A DNA stretch of 22,263 nucleotides from JABEVB01 sp049965775. GTDB taxonomy: Bacteria > Planctomycetota > Phycisphaerae > WQYP01. The notes under the pieces were generated by a model that worked only from the letters and a program-made list of their open reading frames with translations, ran no database searches and was not told the DNA's origin. Positions 6,715-14,494 of this stretch are shown piece after piece. The stretch is from NCBI GenBank assembly GCA_049965775.1, contig JBMFVX010000043.1:1-22263 (forward strand), written 5' to 3'. Made by a program: the position numbers and the translations under genes. Numbering within the stretch: the first letter of the stretch is position 1; every line of letters begins with the position of its first letter.

Positions 6715-8121
6715 TTATACCACCCCTGCTGTACCCGTTTCGATCGGCTGGGTTACATAGTCGCGCGGGTCGGTCACGTGACCCGTCAGGGCGCTGGCGG
6801 CAACCGTAAGCGGGCTGGCCAGATAAACAGCCGATGTTGGCGAACCCATGCGACCGGGGAAATTGCGGTTGGTGGTGCTGATGCACACTTCGCTGCCGTT
6901 GAGCCGGCCGAAGGTGTCGGCCGGGCCGCCGAGGCAGGCGCTGCAGCCGCTGGGGCCGACCTGGCATCCGGCATCAAGCAGAATGTCTTCGATGCTTTTT
7001 TCGTTGGTGTCTTTAGGCACGCCGCGCAGATTCAGCCGCTTCATATCGGCATGCACTTCGGTTGAACCGGGCACCACAAACGTGGGCACCTTTACTTTGT
7101 TGCCCTTGAGGATGCTGGCCGAAAAAATCATATCGGTGATTTTGCCGCCGGTGCAACTGCCAATATACGCGCGGTCAACTTTGACGCTGCGGCAGTTGTG
7201 GGCGGTGTCGCGGTTATCCGGCGAGTGCGGCTTGGCGACCAGCGGTTCGAGCGTGGCGAGGTCCCACTGGCGCTGGTAGCAGTATTGCGCGTCGGCATCG
7301 TCGCGAAACACTTCCCAATCAGGCCGCGTGCTGCGGTGCCGCACATATTGCAGGGTTTTTTCGTCCACATCGCAGACGCCGTTTTTGCCGCCGGCCTCGA
7401 TGGCCATGTTGGTGAGTGTCATGCGGTCTTCCAGCGTGAGCGAACTGATGCCTTCGCCCGCAAAGTACATGGTTTGGTAGGTTGCCCCGGCGACGCCGAT
7501 TTCGCCGATGACGGCGAGAATTAAATCTTTCGCGGTTAAGTAAGGCGGTATCTGCCCATGAAATGTAAACTTCATCGTGGGCGGAACCTTAAGCCAGGTT
7601 TTACCCGTGCCCAGGGTAAAGGCGGCGTCGGAATTGCCCACGCCGGTGGCGAACTGGCCAAACGCCCCCGCTGTGCAAGTATGGCTGTCGGTGCCGAGGA
7701 GTATTTCGCCGGGCCGTACGTGGCCTTCTTCGGGCAAGGCCTTGTGGCACACGCCCTTGTAATTGGTTTTAGTGGGGTCTTTATAGGGACTGGGCATGCC
7801 GGGTTCGTTTTTGACAAACTCTGGGTCGTAGTAGTACTTCAGCCCCTGCTCACGGACAAAATCGCGCAGAATCTGCACGTTGCGGTGGCATTTGTCGTCG
7901 GCAGTAAAAATGTAGTGATCAGGAATAATGACCACGCGGTCTTTATCCCACACTTTGGCGCTGCGGCCGAATTTTTCGTGAAAAATGCCGATGGTGCCCG
8001 GCCCGCAAACGTCGTGCGTCATAAGTATGTCAACATTTACCCAGACATTTTCGCCCGGCGACACATGCGCCTTGCCCGAATTTTTGGCCATGATCTTTTC
8101 AGTGATGGTCATGCCCGGCAT
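6715..8121 (-). CDS. leuC: 3-isopropylmalate dehydratase large subunit
   Basis: The [4Fe-4S] subunit that isomerises 2- to 3-isopropylmalate in leucine synthesis, working with LeuD. Cluster ligands are Cys323 (IGSCTGGK), Cys393 and Cys396 (GCSACLGG). Substrate-site signatures include GTDSHTCTAGAF (143-154) and TTNRNFPGRMGSP (416-428). At 468 residues the length is normal. Residues about 95-135 form an insert relative to the short archaeal form. The ATG at 8121 has AAGGAG nine bases upstream. A homoaconitase or other aconitase-superfamily role cannot be excluded by eye. leuD is not in this window, so the partner must be encoded elsewhere. The gene lies 280 bp downstream of a same-strand secreted-protein gene, with no clear terminator or promoter between. 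Confidence 0.93.
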   Translation of the reverse strand: MPGMTITEKIMAKNSGKAHVSPGENVWVNVDILMTHDVCGPGTIGIFHEKFGRSAKVWDKDRVVIIPDHYIFTADDKCHRNVQILRDFVREQGLKYYYDPEFVKNEPGMPSPYKDPTKTNYKGVCHKALPEEGHVRPGEILLGTDSHTCTAGAFGQFATGVGNSDAAFTLGTGKTWLKVPPTMKFTFHGQIPPYLTAKDLILAVIGEIGVAGATYQTMYFAGEGISSLTLEDRMTLTNMAIEAGGKNGVCDVDEKTLQYVRHRSTRPDWEVFRDDADAQYCYQRQWDLATLEPLVAKPHSPDNRDTAHNCRSVKVDRAYIGSCTGGKITDMIFSASILKGNKVKVPTFVVPGSTEVHADMKRLNLRGVPKDTNEKSIEDILLDAGCQVGPSGCSACLGGPADTFGRLNGSEVCISTTNRNFPGRMGSPTSAVYLASPLTVAASALTGHVTDPRDYVTQPIETGTAGVV

Positions 8122-8401
8122 GATGAATACTCCTTACGCTGCAAAGCGGCTTTTAGCGTGCTATGGCCCGTCCATAAGCACACGATGGCTGCCCGCGAAC
8201 CAAGCAAGCTTAAACTGCCGCCGGTAAGCGCCCCGCAACAACAGTTTGGCGGCCGCCGCAAGCCATTAATTATATTGCGCCGGGCCGCTTTGACCAAACG
8301 ATTGCAACACGGGTTTTCGGCGAGGTTTGCCGAGCAAGCAAGCCGCCAGCCCGCGAGCGCTGCGCCAGCATCGCTGGCTATTTGCCGACAGTACCATTGC
8401 C

Positions 8402-9262
8402 TCACCGCGGCAGCGGAATGCCGAGCAGCTTAAACGGAATATTAAACGCTTTTTGACCCGCCAGCCCCTGCACCACCAGCACGGTCTTGGCATTCAGCGG
8501 CAGGCGCAGCGGAATGGTTATGCGATGCAGACCCGGCTGCGTATGGTTATCTATGTAACCTTCGCTGATAAGTTGCCTGCCCGCCATGACCCGCACACTT
8601 TTAAACACGCCCTCCGGCCCGCGAACGCGCAGGTTTAAATCATGCGAACCGTCGGCATGCTTATCGTAGCTTAACACCCGCACCGTAAGGCCCAAGCCGC
8701 TTAGCTGGGCGCTGTGCAGGTGATGGCCCACCGCTGCCAGCGGGTTTGCAAGGGCTACCGCCTGCGGTGCGCCGCCCGCCTGCACCACAAGCGAGCCTTT
8801 GAGCAGGCCCAGTTTGGCCGGCGGATTTTTACCCGGCGGCGGCATATTAAACCGCAGTGTCACCGGAAAGCCCAATTCACCGGCCTGCCGCATCGCCCGG
8901 GCCATGGCCGTATTAAGCGATCGCGGAAATCCCGCAGATGGCGGCAGGTATTTGATCGAAACGCCATTGCTTAAAATTGCAGCCTTGATGTTCACCGACT
9001 CCAGCAGCGTCGGATGGCCCAACGCCTTGGAAATAATTTTCAGCGTTACAAACAGCCCCACTTTATCCTTAAGTACCGCGGCATAAGGCGTTTTGTCGGG
9101 TGCAAAAACCTGCGCCCGCGAAAGCATGACGGCGGCAAGCTTTACCGCCACCGTGCGGTTGGCCGCGCTCGCCGCATTTGGCCACAACGCCAGGAGAGCC
9201 GTACCACCAAGCGCACCTACCAGTCTCAGGCGACAAACGACCGATAAAATTCGCAAGCTCAT
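8402..9262 (-). CDS. Secreted protein of unknown function
   Basis: I do not recognise this 286-residue family. A Sec signal peptide is clear: basic start (MSLRILSVVCRLR), hydrophobic core (LVGALGGTALLAL) and a likely signal peptidase I site after NAASA near residue 33. Mature residues 35-120 look mixed alpha/beta. Residues about 150-286 are rich in alternating hydrophobic strands (LTVRVLSYD, DLNLRVRGPEGVFKSVRV, LHRITIPLRLPL, TVLVVQGLAG), suggesting one or two beta-sandwich domains. No catalytic motif, cell-wall anchor or further membrane helix is visible. The start has GGAG seven bases upstream. It precedes leuC on the same strand, but the 280-bp gap argues against a shared job. An envelope or periplasmic protein is the most that can be said. 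Confidence 0.75.
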   Translation of the reverse strand: MSLRILSVVCRLRLVGALGGTALLALWPNAASAANRTVAVKLAAVMLSRAQVFAPDKTPYAAVLKDKVGLFVTLKIISKALGHPTLLESVNIKAAILSNGVSIKYLPPSAGFPRSLNTAMARAMRQAGELGFPVTLRFNMPPPGKNPPAKLGLLKGSLVVQAGGAPQAVALANPLAAVGHHLHSAQLSGLGLTVRVLSYDKHADGSHDLNLRVRGPEGVFKSVRVMAGRQLISEGYIDNHTQPGLHRITIPLRLPLNAKTVLVVQGLAGQKAFNIPFKLLGIPLPR

Positions 9263-9957
9263 GGCGCGACTCCATGGGTATGCGCGGCAAAAATATGCCG
9301 CTTCAACGGCTTTTAATTATCCCATGTTTCTGCATGGCCGCACAGGCATTATCGCATCTGCCGACAAGAGCTTCGCCCCACCGAATGGCATGCTCGGCCC
9401 GCGCCACGGGCTTGCGGCGGTGTGGCTGAACCATTGAGAAATTAAAAGTGCCACTTTAGATTTCTCAATGGGTATGCAATGCTTTGGCGATACCACCGCC
9501 CCACAGGCAGCGCGGTTACAGGACTCGGTTACAGCGCCAGCGCCGATGCGGTGCTAAACCGCTCTAACACCCATGTTGACGCAACAAAATCGCGTTTGCC
9601 CTCCGGCGACTGATTTTATAGGCCGCCACCAAATACATTCACATAACACCCACCACCTGACCGAAAACATTTGCAGCCTATCTCGGCATGGAAGCCCATG
9701 AACAATTTGCAGGGAAAGTTTGGATCGAGCAAGATCGGGGGATTTTTTATGGCTTCGTGCCTGAAGATCGTGATGACCAGTGCAGCAAGGGAATTATCTC
9801 AGCCGCGGCCGCAGGGCGGTCAATTACGGCAAATAGCGGCCAACAACTGTACCCGTAGTTACCGGACGCCCAAAGCGCAGCGTGTGCTGCGAACCGGCAA
9901 CGACCTGCATGTCGTCTGGTTTTGCAGCAGAGAAACAACCTAACAGAGAGTTTAGCG
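9263..9957. other. Intergenic region with no clear gene
   Basis: Short open frames here (for example 9671-9943) lack ribosome sites and protein-like composition. The stretch separates a leftward secreted-protein gene from the rightward prepilin and should contain both promoters, but neither is obvious. It holds a small hairpin (GCGGCA and TGCCGC, 9284-9301) and a striking 41-bp near-palindrome (9431-9471). Confidence 0.6.
9431..9471. repeat. 41-bp near-perfect palindrome
   Basis: CCATTGAGAAAT (9431-9442) and ATTTCTCAATGG (9460-9471) are perfect 12-bp arms. The inner bases continue the pairing as AAAGTG and CACTTT with one mismatch and one wobble, leaving almost no loop. No T run follows on either strand, so a classic terminator is unlikely. 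Confidence 0.85.
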
Positions 9958-11292
9958 ATGATGATGGCAAAGAAAGCAGCACAACCGTTACCGAGCAACC
10001 GACGCAGAGCCTTCACCCTCACCGAAATACTGGTGGTTATGGTGGTTATTGCAATTTTGGTGGGTCTGCTTTCGGCGGCTTTAGGCCGGGCACAGGAATT
10101 GGCCCGCACCGCCGCATGCCTTTCAAACCTGCGGCAACTTTCGTTGGCTTCCAACAGCTATGCGGCTCATTTTAAGGGGGCTTATCCAAGCGATTATGCC
10201 AATACAGCCGGCAGCACCGGGTTCTGGTGCGATGAACTCGTTGGTTATGACAGCAACATGGCCGCGAACGAAATTTGCCCCGATGCCTATCAATCGTCGG
10301 CGGCGGGCGTCGGTACAGCCACCACGGCATGGGGGCCGCTGGCGGCTGGCAGTTCTTCCAGCGGTCAGCTGTCGTACGCGACGGGCTCGCAGACCGGGTC
10401 CTTTAGTCAAGCCATGTACAGCCAAAGCCATGCTGGAAACGGTAACGGTAACGGTAACGGTAACGGCAACGGTAACGGTAACGGCAACGGTAACGGCAAC
10501 GGTAACGGTAATGGCAACGGCAATGGCAATGGCAATGGCAATAATGGCGGCAGCGGTAGCGGTAGCGGCGGCAGTGGCAGTGGTGGCAGTGGTGGCAGTG
10601 GCAGTGGCAGTGGCAGTGGAGGAACTGGCGGAGGAAGCGGTGGGACTACGCCCACATCCGTCGGCAACCTTGCCAATGAGTACCCTTGGTTAGCCAACAT
10701 CAAAGCCAGCTACGGCCTTAATAACTGGGCCGATCCATACTCCAGCGGCGGCGCGGCGCTGGCCAGCTTTAATGCACTGGATTTCCGCGGCAATGAAACC
10801 TTTAACGGCACCGTTCTCTCGGCGGTTGCCATCACCAGCAAGGGTGGAAATACTTTTAATGGCAATCTGATTTCCGGAGGCGGCATCAGCGTCAACGGCG
10901 GCGGGCAAGTCAACGGCACACAGGAAAGCAATGTGCCCAACGTCGCCCCGCCCAATGTTCAGAGCATCTGGACACAAATTGTTGATCATTACAGCCCCTA
11001 CGCCATCAGCGGCGGCAACACGATTGATTTCACCGGACACCCCTACCTGATCATCAATGGCAGTTGGAGTGCCAGCGGCAGCGTCAATGTGATCGGCTCG
11101 GGTACGCTTCTGGTTTCGGGCGATATCACCGTTAATGGCCAGTTCAGCGCCAACATGAATATCGTAACCCTCGGGAGTATTACCATTACCGGTCAGTTCA
11201 ACCTTACCGGCAGCATTTACTGCAACGGCGATTTCACCAACCATGGCGGTCACAACATTTTTGGTGATGTGGTCGTCGGAGGCACTTATTGA
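9958..11292 (+). CDS. Chimeric type II/IV prepilin with Gly-Asn tract and beta-solenoid-like insert
   Basis: A pseudopilin-type protein cut short by a TGA. Residues 1-16 are a basic leader; RRRAFTLTEIL holds the prepilin peptidase site (A/FTLTE, Ala instead of the usual Gly) and is followed by the hydrophobic helix VVMVVIAILVGLLSAALG. CLSNLRQLSLASNSYA is the family's conserved next segment. From about residue 160 come 18 Gly-Asn units and a Gly/Ser tract. SYGLNNW resumes the pilin pattern. Then follows an Asn/Gly-rich repeated-strand region (ITSKGGNTFNG, GGGISVNGGGQVNG, LLVSGDITVNGQF, LGSITITGQFNLTGS, IYCNGDFTNHGG) resembling PilX/DUF7305 or bactofilin-like beta-solenoids. The ATG at 9958 is the first of three in a row, with AGAGAG upstream; an upstream TTG at 9922 is unlikely. 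It would be exported and assembled into, or displayed on, a pilus-like fibre or secretion pseudopilus. Confidence 0.8.
   Translation: MMMAKKAAQPLPSNRRRAFTLTEILVVMVVIAILVGLLSAALGRAQELARTAACLSNLRQLSLASNSYAAHFKGAYPSDYANTAGSTGFWCDELVGYDSNMAANEICPDAYQSSAAGVGTATTAWGPLAAGSSSSGQLSYATGSQTGSFSQAMYSQSHAGNGNGNGNGNGNGNGNGNGNGNGNGNGNGNGNGNGNNGGSGSGSGGSGSGGSGGSGSGSGSGGTGGGSGGTTPTSVGNLANEYPWLANIKASYGLNNWADPYSSGGAALASFNALDFRGNETFNGTVLSAVAITSKGGNTFNGNLISGGGISVNGGGQVNGTQESNVPNVAPPNVQSIWTQIVDHYSPYAISGGNTIDFTGHPYLIINGSWSASGSVNVIGSGTLLVSGDITVNGQFSANMNIVTLGSITITGQFNLTGSIYCNGDFTNHGGHNIFGDVVVGGTY
10435..10542 (+). repeat. 18-copy hexanucleotide tandem repeat coding (Gly-Asn)18
   Basis: Eighteen consecutive 6-bp units of the form GGNAAY run in frame, first GGAAAC, then mixed GGTAAC and GGCAAC, then GGYAAY ending in GGCAAT. 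Third-base differences show partial ageing of the array, but GGTAAC GGTAAC blocks are exact. It can slip without shifting the frame. Confidence 0.95.
10546..10645 (+). repeat. Gly/Ser-coding low-complexity tract
   Basis: Directly after the Gly-Asn array come repeated GGC, AGT and AGC codons giving GSGSG and GGSG units with a final Gly/Thr stretch. Together the two tracts form a flexible linker of about 70 residues in the prepilin. Confidence 0.9.
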
Positions 11293-11634
11293 AGCACCGG
11301 CAACGGCAGCATAACCGAAACTACGCCGCCCGCCTTTGACCCGCGCTCCAGCACACGCACGGTAAGCAATCAGCTTCCGCTGTTTGCCGACAGCATTTGG
11401 GTGGACGCAAGCCCGCAGGATACCGATGCGGTGCCCGCCAACCTGCAGCTTGGCTCTTCGACGCTTGATCCTAACGATCAGCTTGGGCGATTCTGCATTG
11501 ACCGCCACCTCGGCGCGGTAAACGTATCGTTTACTGACGGGTCGGCCCGCACGGTGCCGCTGGCGCAGCTCTGGCAGTTGCAATGGTCGAGCAACTTCTT
11601 TTCAACCAATGTAACGGTCAATGCGCCGTGGTGA
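11293..11634 (+). pseudogene. H-X9-DG C-terminal part of the prepilin, behind an in-frame TGA
   Basis: The frame of the prepilin continues unbroken after TGA (11290-11292) for 113 codons to a second TGA. The translation has the classic planctomycete pilin ending: LPLFADSIWVDASPQD, then FCIDRHLGAVNVSFTDGS (H, nine residues, DG) and LAQLWQLQWSSNFF. No ribosome site or ATG precedes it; a GTG at 11401 would miss part of the domain. This is best read as the lost end of the gene through a nonsense change, unless the TGA is read through or is a sequencing error. It could restore a full-length 558-codon pilin. Confidence 0.8.
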
Positions 11635-11731
11635 TGGCGAAGCTGTTATGCAGCACGCCCACGGCATATTCACAGCAGGCTGCAGGCGGCCCGGCTACGC
11701 GATGCAAACCAGCCGCGAGCACTGCCCCAGC

Positions 11732-14158
11732 TCATCTTTGCGTTGCATTTGCCAGATGGCTTAGCACAATGCGAATTTGCTCGTAAGGCACACTTTCGGC
11801 AAGTTCCATGAAAATGGGCTTAAGCGCGGACGACCCCACCTTGCCAGCGGCGGCTTTAACGCGTGCAGCGACATCATCACTCACCCATGCCGCTATTGAA
11901 GCCGGTTTTTGCTCGTTAACATACTCGGCCAGATATTGGCCCGTGGTGGAAGCCGCTCGGCCGATGCGCCCGGCCACTTCGACAATAGACATGCCCTGGG
12001 CAAAAAGCTCAAACGCCTGCCGCCTCGCAGCAGCCAGCGGTGGGCGCGGCTGTGCAGCCGGCGCAGCGTGTGTGGGTTGCTCGGCGGCGGCGACATCCAT
12101 TGCAAGGCCGCGCTGGGCGCAGGCCGTGTTAATAATGGCGGCCACCTCCTGACCAAAGGCATCGAGTTTGGTTTTGCCAATGCCATGAATATACGCCAAG
12201 CGCGCCACGCTCGAAGGCCGCTGGCGGGCCAACTGCCGCAGCGTGGCATCAGACAGTACCATAAAGGGCGGCACGCCGCGTTTGGCGGCGGTAGCCTTGC
12301 GCCAGGCGCGCAGTTGTTCAAAGAGTTCAGCATCCACGCCTTGCCATGATATTTCGCCGCCGCGCGTGCGCCGCGCTTCGGCGGCCTGCTTTTTGGCGGG
12401 ACGTATAAGGCGCACCTCTCGCGTGGCCCTTAGCACTTCCATCGAAGCGCCGTTGAGCTTGTAAATGCTCACCACACGGCCATTCTGCAGCACCAGCCTC
12501 TCCTGCGGCAGAACGCCCTGGCCTGAGAGCTGCCCCATAAAGTCGCGCAGCTCTGAGGCGGTAAAATCCTGCATAAGGCCAAAGACCGACAATTCATCGT
12601 GATGCAGCTCGCGGATGCGCGGTGATGCCTCGCCACGCAGCACCTGCCCCACATGGCCGGCGCCAAAACGCTGCCCCGTACGCGCCACGGCGGATAATAT
12701 CTTCTGGGCCAGCAGCAGGGCCTCCGGCACGCTTTCGGTATCGCCAAGGCAATGATCGCATGCCCCACAGGTTATGCCTTCACGCCCAGACTCGTCCGCG
12801 GCGGCCTGCGCGTCATTTGCGGCAAGGGCTACTGCGTCGTCTTGAGCCTCGGCGGGCGGTTGGTAACGCTGGCCAAAGTACTCCACCAGCATCTTGTGCC
12901 GACATACCGCGCCGCGGGCAAAGTTGTTCATATCCTCAAGATGCGCCATGGAGTTGTTTAAAAAGTTGGGGTCTACCACCGCGCCCGATGCCTGGGCCTG
13001 CGCGACCGATTGCTCCACCAGCGACTTCCAGGCGATGAGGTCTTGTGCGGAATACAGCAGCACGCATTCGGCTTCGAGGCCGTCGCGGCCGGCGCGGCCT
13101 GTTTCCTGCTGATAGGCCTCGACCGACTTGGGCATGCCGGTGTGCAGCACAAAGCGAATGTTAGAACGGTTGATGCCCATGCCAAACGCCACCGTCGCCA
13201 CAATTACGTCGCATTCTTCCCGTGCGAACGCTTCTTGAATGCGCGTGCGGGTATCGGAGGTCATGCCGGCATGATAGCCGAGGGCTTTTATGCCATCAGC
13301 GGCCAGCGAGGCTACCGTGTCTTCAACATCGCGCCGGCGGAGGCAATAAATTATACCGGCTTCACCCGCATGCCGGGCAAGCACTTCGCGTATTTGCCCC
13401 ATCAGGTTTTGGCGCGGCAATACCCGGTAGGTAAGGTTAGGCCGGTCGAAATTACCCACCAGCATCAATGGCTCTGTAAGCTGCAATTGCTCGGCAATGT
13501 CGCGGCGCACCTGCGGCGTAGCCGTGGCGGTAAAGGCGTGCACCGCGCTATTCGGAAACAATCGCTTAAGCTGCGCAAGTTGCCGGTATTCAGGCCTAAA
13601 GTCGTGGCCCCAACTGCTGATGCAATGGGCTTCGTCAATGGCAAAGGTTTTAACGCCCGCCTGCCGCAGCAACCCGACAAACGCATTGGGATCGCTATTG
13701 CCGCCGGATGCTTCATCGAGCGGGCCGTCAGGGCCATCGGCGGCCGGCCCGCGGCCCACAAGTCGTTCGGGCGATACAAACAACATATCCAGCCGGCCGC
13801 TGCGCAAGTCGTCAAGCACCATTCGCCGCTGGGCGGCTGAAAGCGAAGAATCAAACTGGGCCGCGGCGATGCCGTAGCCCAGCAGGGCATCCACCTGGTC
13901 TTTCATAAGCGCGATCAGCGGCGAGACAACAACCGTCGGCCCGCGTCCGCAGCGGTTAAGCAGCACCGCCGGGGCCTGATAGCACAGCGACTTGCCGCCA
14001 CCGGTCGGCATAACCACCACCGAATCGCACCCATCCAGCGCAGCCTGCATGGCCTGCTGCTGCAAAGGCCGCAGTGTGCCATAGCCCCAGGTTTGTTTGA
14101 TAAGCGTCAGCAACTCCGGCATGGATGCGGTGGCGGCGGTGGCGGTGGCACCCGGCAT
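11732..14158 (-). CDS. recQ: ATP-dependent DNA helicase RecQ
   Basis: A 3'-5' helicase of the RecF-type recombination and fork-repair pathway. Motif I PTGGGKS (51-57), DEAH (175-178) with the RecQ loop CISSWGHDFRPEY (179-191), TATATP (210-215), and motif VI QETGRAGRDG (351-360) are intact. Zn ligands are Cys419 (AVCRH), Cys464, Cys467 and Cys470 (CGACDHC). Winged-helix RQC covers about 475-580, HRDC about 605-682 (VPPFMVLSDATLRQLA, YIHGIGKTKLDAFG), and an additional HTH-like domain about 710-806 (GMSIVEVAGRIGRAASTTGQYL). Two non-conserved Ala/Asp/Gly-rich inserts interrupt the core (135-160 and 433-462). The start is moved to the ATG at 14158, which has GGAG eight bases upstream; that GGAG overlaps the upstream GTG at 14167. 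It is a complete, probably housekeeping gene. Confidence 0.96.
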   Translation of the reverse strand: MPGATATAATASMPELLTLIKQTWGYGTLRPLQQQAMQAALDGCDSVVVMPTGGGKSLCYQAPAVLLNRCGRGPTVVVSPLIALMKDQVDALLGYGIAAAQFDSSLSAAQRRMVLDDLRSGRLDMLFVSPERLVGRGPAADGPDGPLDEASGGNSDPNAFVGLLRQAGVKTFAIDEAHCISSWGHDFRPEYRQLAQLKRLFPNSAVHAFTATATPQVRRDIAEQLQLTEPLMLVGNFDRPNLTYRVLPRQNLMGQIREVLARHAGEAGIIYCLRRRDVEDTVASLAADGIKALGYHAGMTSDTRTRIQEAFAREECDVIVATVAFGMGINRSNIRFVLHTGMPKSVEAYQQETGRAGRDGLEAECVLLYSAQDLIAWKSLVEQSVAQAQASGAVVDPNFLNNSMAHLEDMNNFARGAVCRHKMLVEYFGQRYQPPAEAQDDAVALAANDAQAAADESGREGITCGACDHCLGDTESVPEALLLAQKILSAVARTGQRFGAGHVGQVLRGEASPRIRELHHDELSVFGLMQDFTASELRDFMGQLSGQGVLPQERLVLQNGRVVSIYKLNGASMEVLRATREVRLIRPAKKQAAEARRTRGGEISWQGVDAELFEQLRAWRKATAAKRGVPPFMVLSDATLRQLARQRPSSVARLAYIHGIGKTKLDAFGQEVAAIINTACAQRGLAMDVAAAEQPTHAAPAAQPRPPLAAARRQAFELFAQGMSIVEVAGRIGRAASTTGQYLAEYVNEQKPASIAAWVSDDVAARVKAAAGKVGSSALKPIFMELAESVPYEQIRIVLSHLANATQR

Positions 14159-14291
14159 GGTCAGCACTCCAAACCCAAACAGACGCGGCGGTCGTTGCCG
14201 TGTGGGCGAAGTGTAACGCAGGCGGCGTCATGGCGGCAAATGCGCCGCAACCCTGCTGCGATGCGGGCTTTAAAGCCGGTCTCGTACCCTC

Positions 14292-14455
14292 AGAGCCTGT
14301 TTGAAAAGGCTGGTGCGGTCGGATTGCGGCCCAGGGTGGCCGGATGCAAGGCCGCAGCTCCGAGGCATATTCGAAAATATGGCCAGGAGCGAGAACGCAG
14401 CAGACGGCCGCCCTGGGCCGCAAGACGATCCCGCCGGAGTTTTCAAACAGGCTCT
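14292..14455. repeat. 164-bp symmetrical imperfect palindrome, MITE-like
   Basis: The ends are perfect 16-bp inverted repeats, AGAGCCTGTTTGAAAA and its complement at 14440-14455. Further in, TTGCGGCCCAGGGTGGCCG (14324-14342) matches the complement of 14402-14424 with one change. The centre is CATATT-CGAA-AATATG (14366-14381), exactly midway. The arms pair with scattered mismatches along their whole length. No target-site duplication is evident in the flanks (CCCTC and CAAGC). Confidence 0.88.
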
Positions 14456-14458
14456 CAA

Positions 14459-14475
14459 GCAGGCAAGATGCCTGC
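14459..14475. repeat. Short hairpin downstream of nuoI
   Basis: GCAGGC and GCCTGC pair around AAGAT. On the minus strand the sequence reads GTAACGCAGGCATCTTGCC, then TGC. It lies 20 bp past the nuoI stop but has no T run, so termination is uncertain. It may be a small dispersed repeat. Confidence 0.5.
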
Positions 14476-14494
14476 GTTACAGGCCAAGACACAA

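Larger units (their letters stand above)
14159..14494. other. Intergenic region between nuoI and recQ, largely one palindrome
   Basis: No gene. Most of it is a 164-bp symmetrical palindrome (14292-14455), followed by a GCAGGC/GCCTGC hairpin. The recQ promoter should lie at about 14170-14230; TTACACT near 14215 on the minus strand is a possible -10 box. Confidence 0.6.

Noticed and set aside
8364..8378. GCCAGC-ATC-GCTGGC hairpin downstream of the secreted-protein gene
   Set aside because: A short perfect stem but no T run on the minus strand, so it cannot be called a terminator.
9671..9943. 90-codon open frame before the pilin
   Set aside because: No ribosome site, no protein-like pattern, and it overlaps the likely pilin leader region.
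10407..10703. Minus-strand open frame coding long Pro-Leu repeats, and a plus-strand frame coding Thr-Val and Ala-Met repeats, over the same tract
   Set aside because: They are only other readings of the (GGNAAY)n and Gly/Ser array; the pilin frame has the real domains on both sides.
11290..11340. TGA as selenocysteine or as a reassigned glycine codon
   Set aside because: No convincing SECIS hairpin follows, and TGA serves as the normal stop of recQ, the helicase and the terminase genes in this window.
10690..11583. 297-codon minus-strand frame opposite the pilin
   Set aside because: It is the antisense of the strand-rich pilin region, with no ribosome site and no motif. It runs across the pilin TGA without meaning.
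13010..13840. 276-codon plus-strand frame, and other long frames opposite recQ, leuC and nuoI
   Set aside because: They are antisense shadows of well-supported genes in GC-rich DNA.
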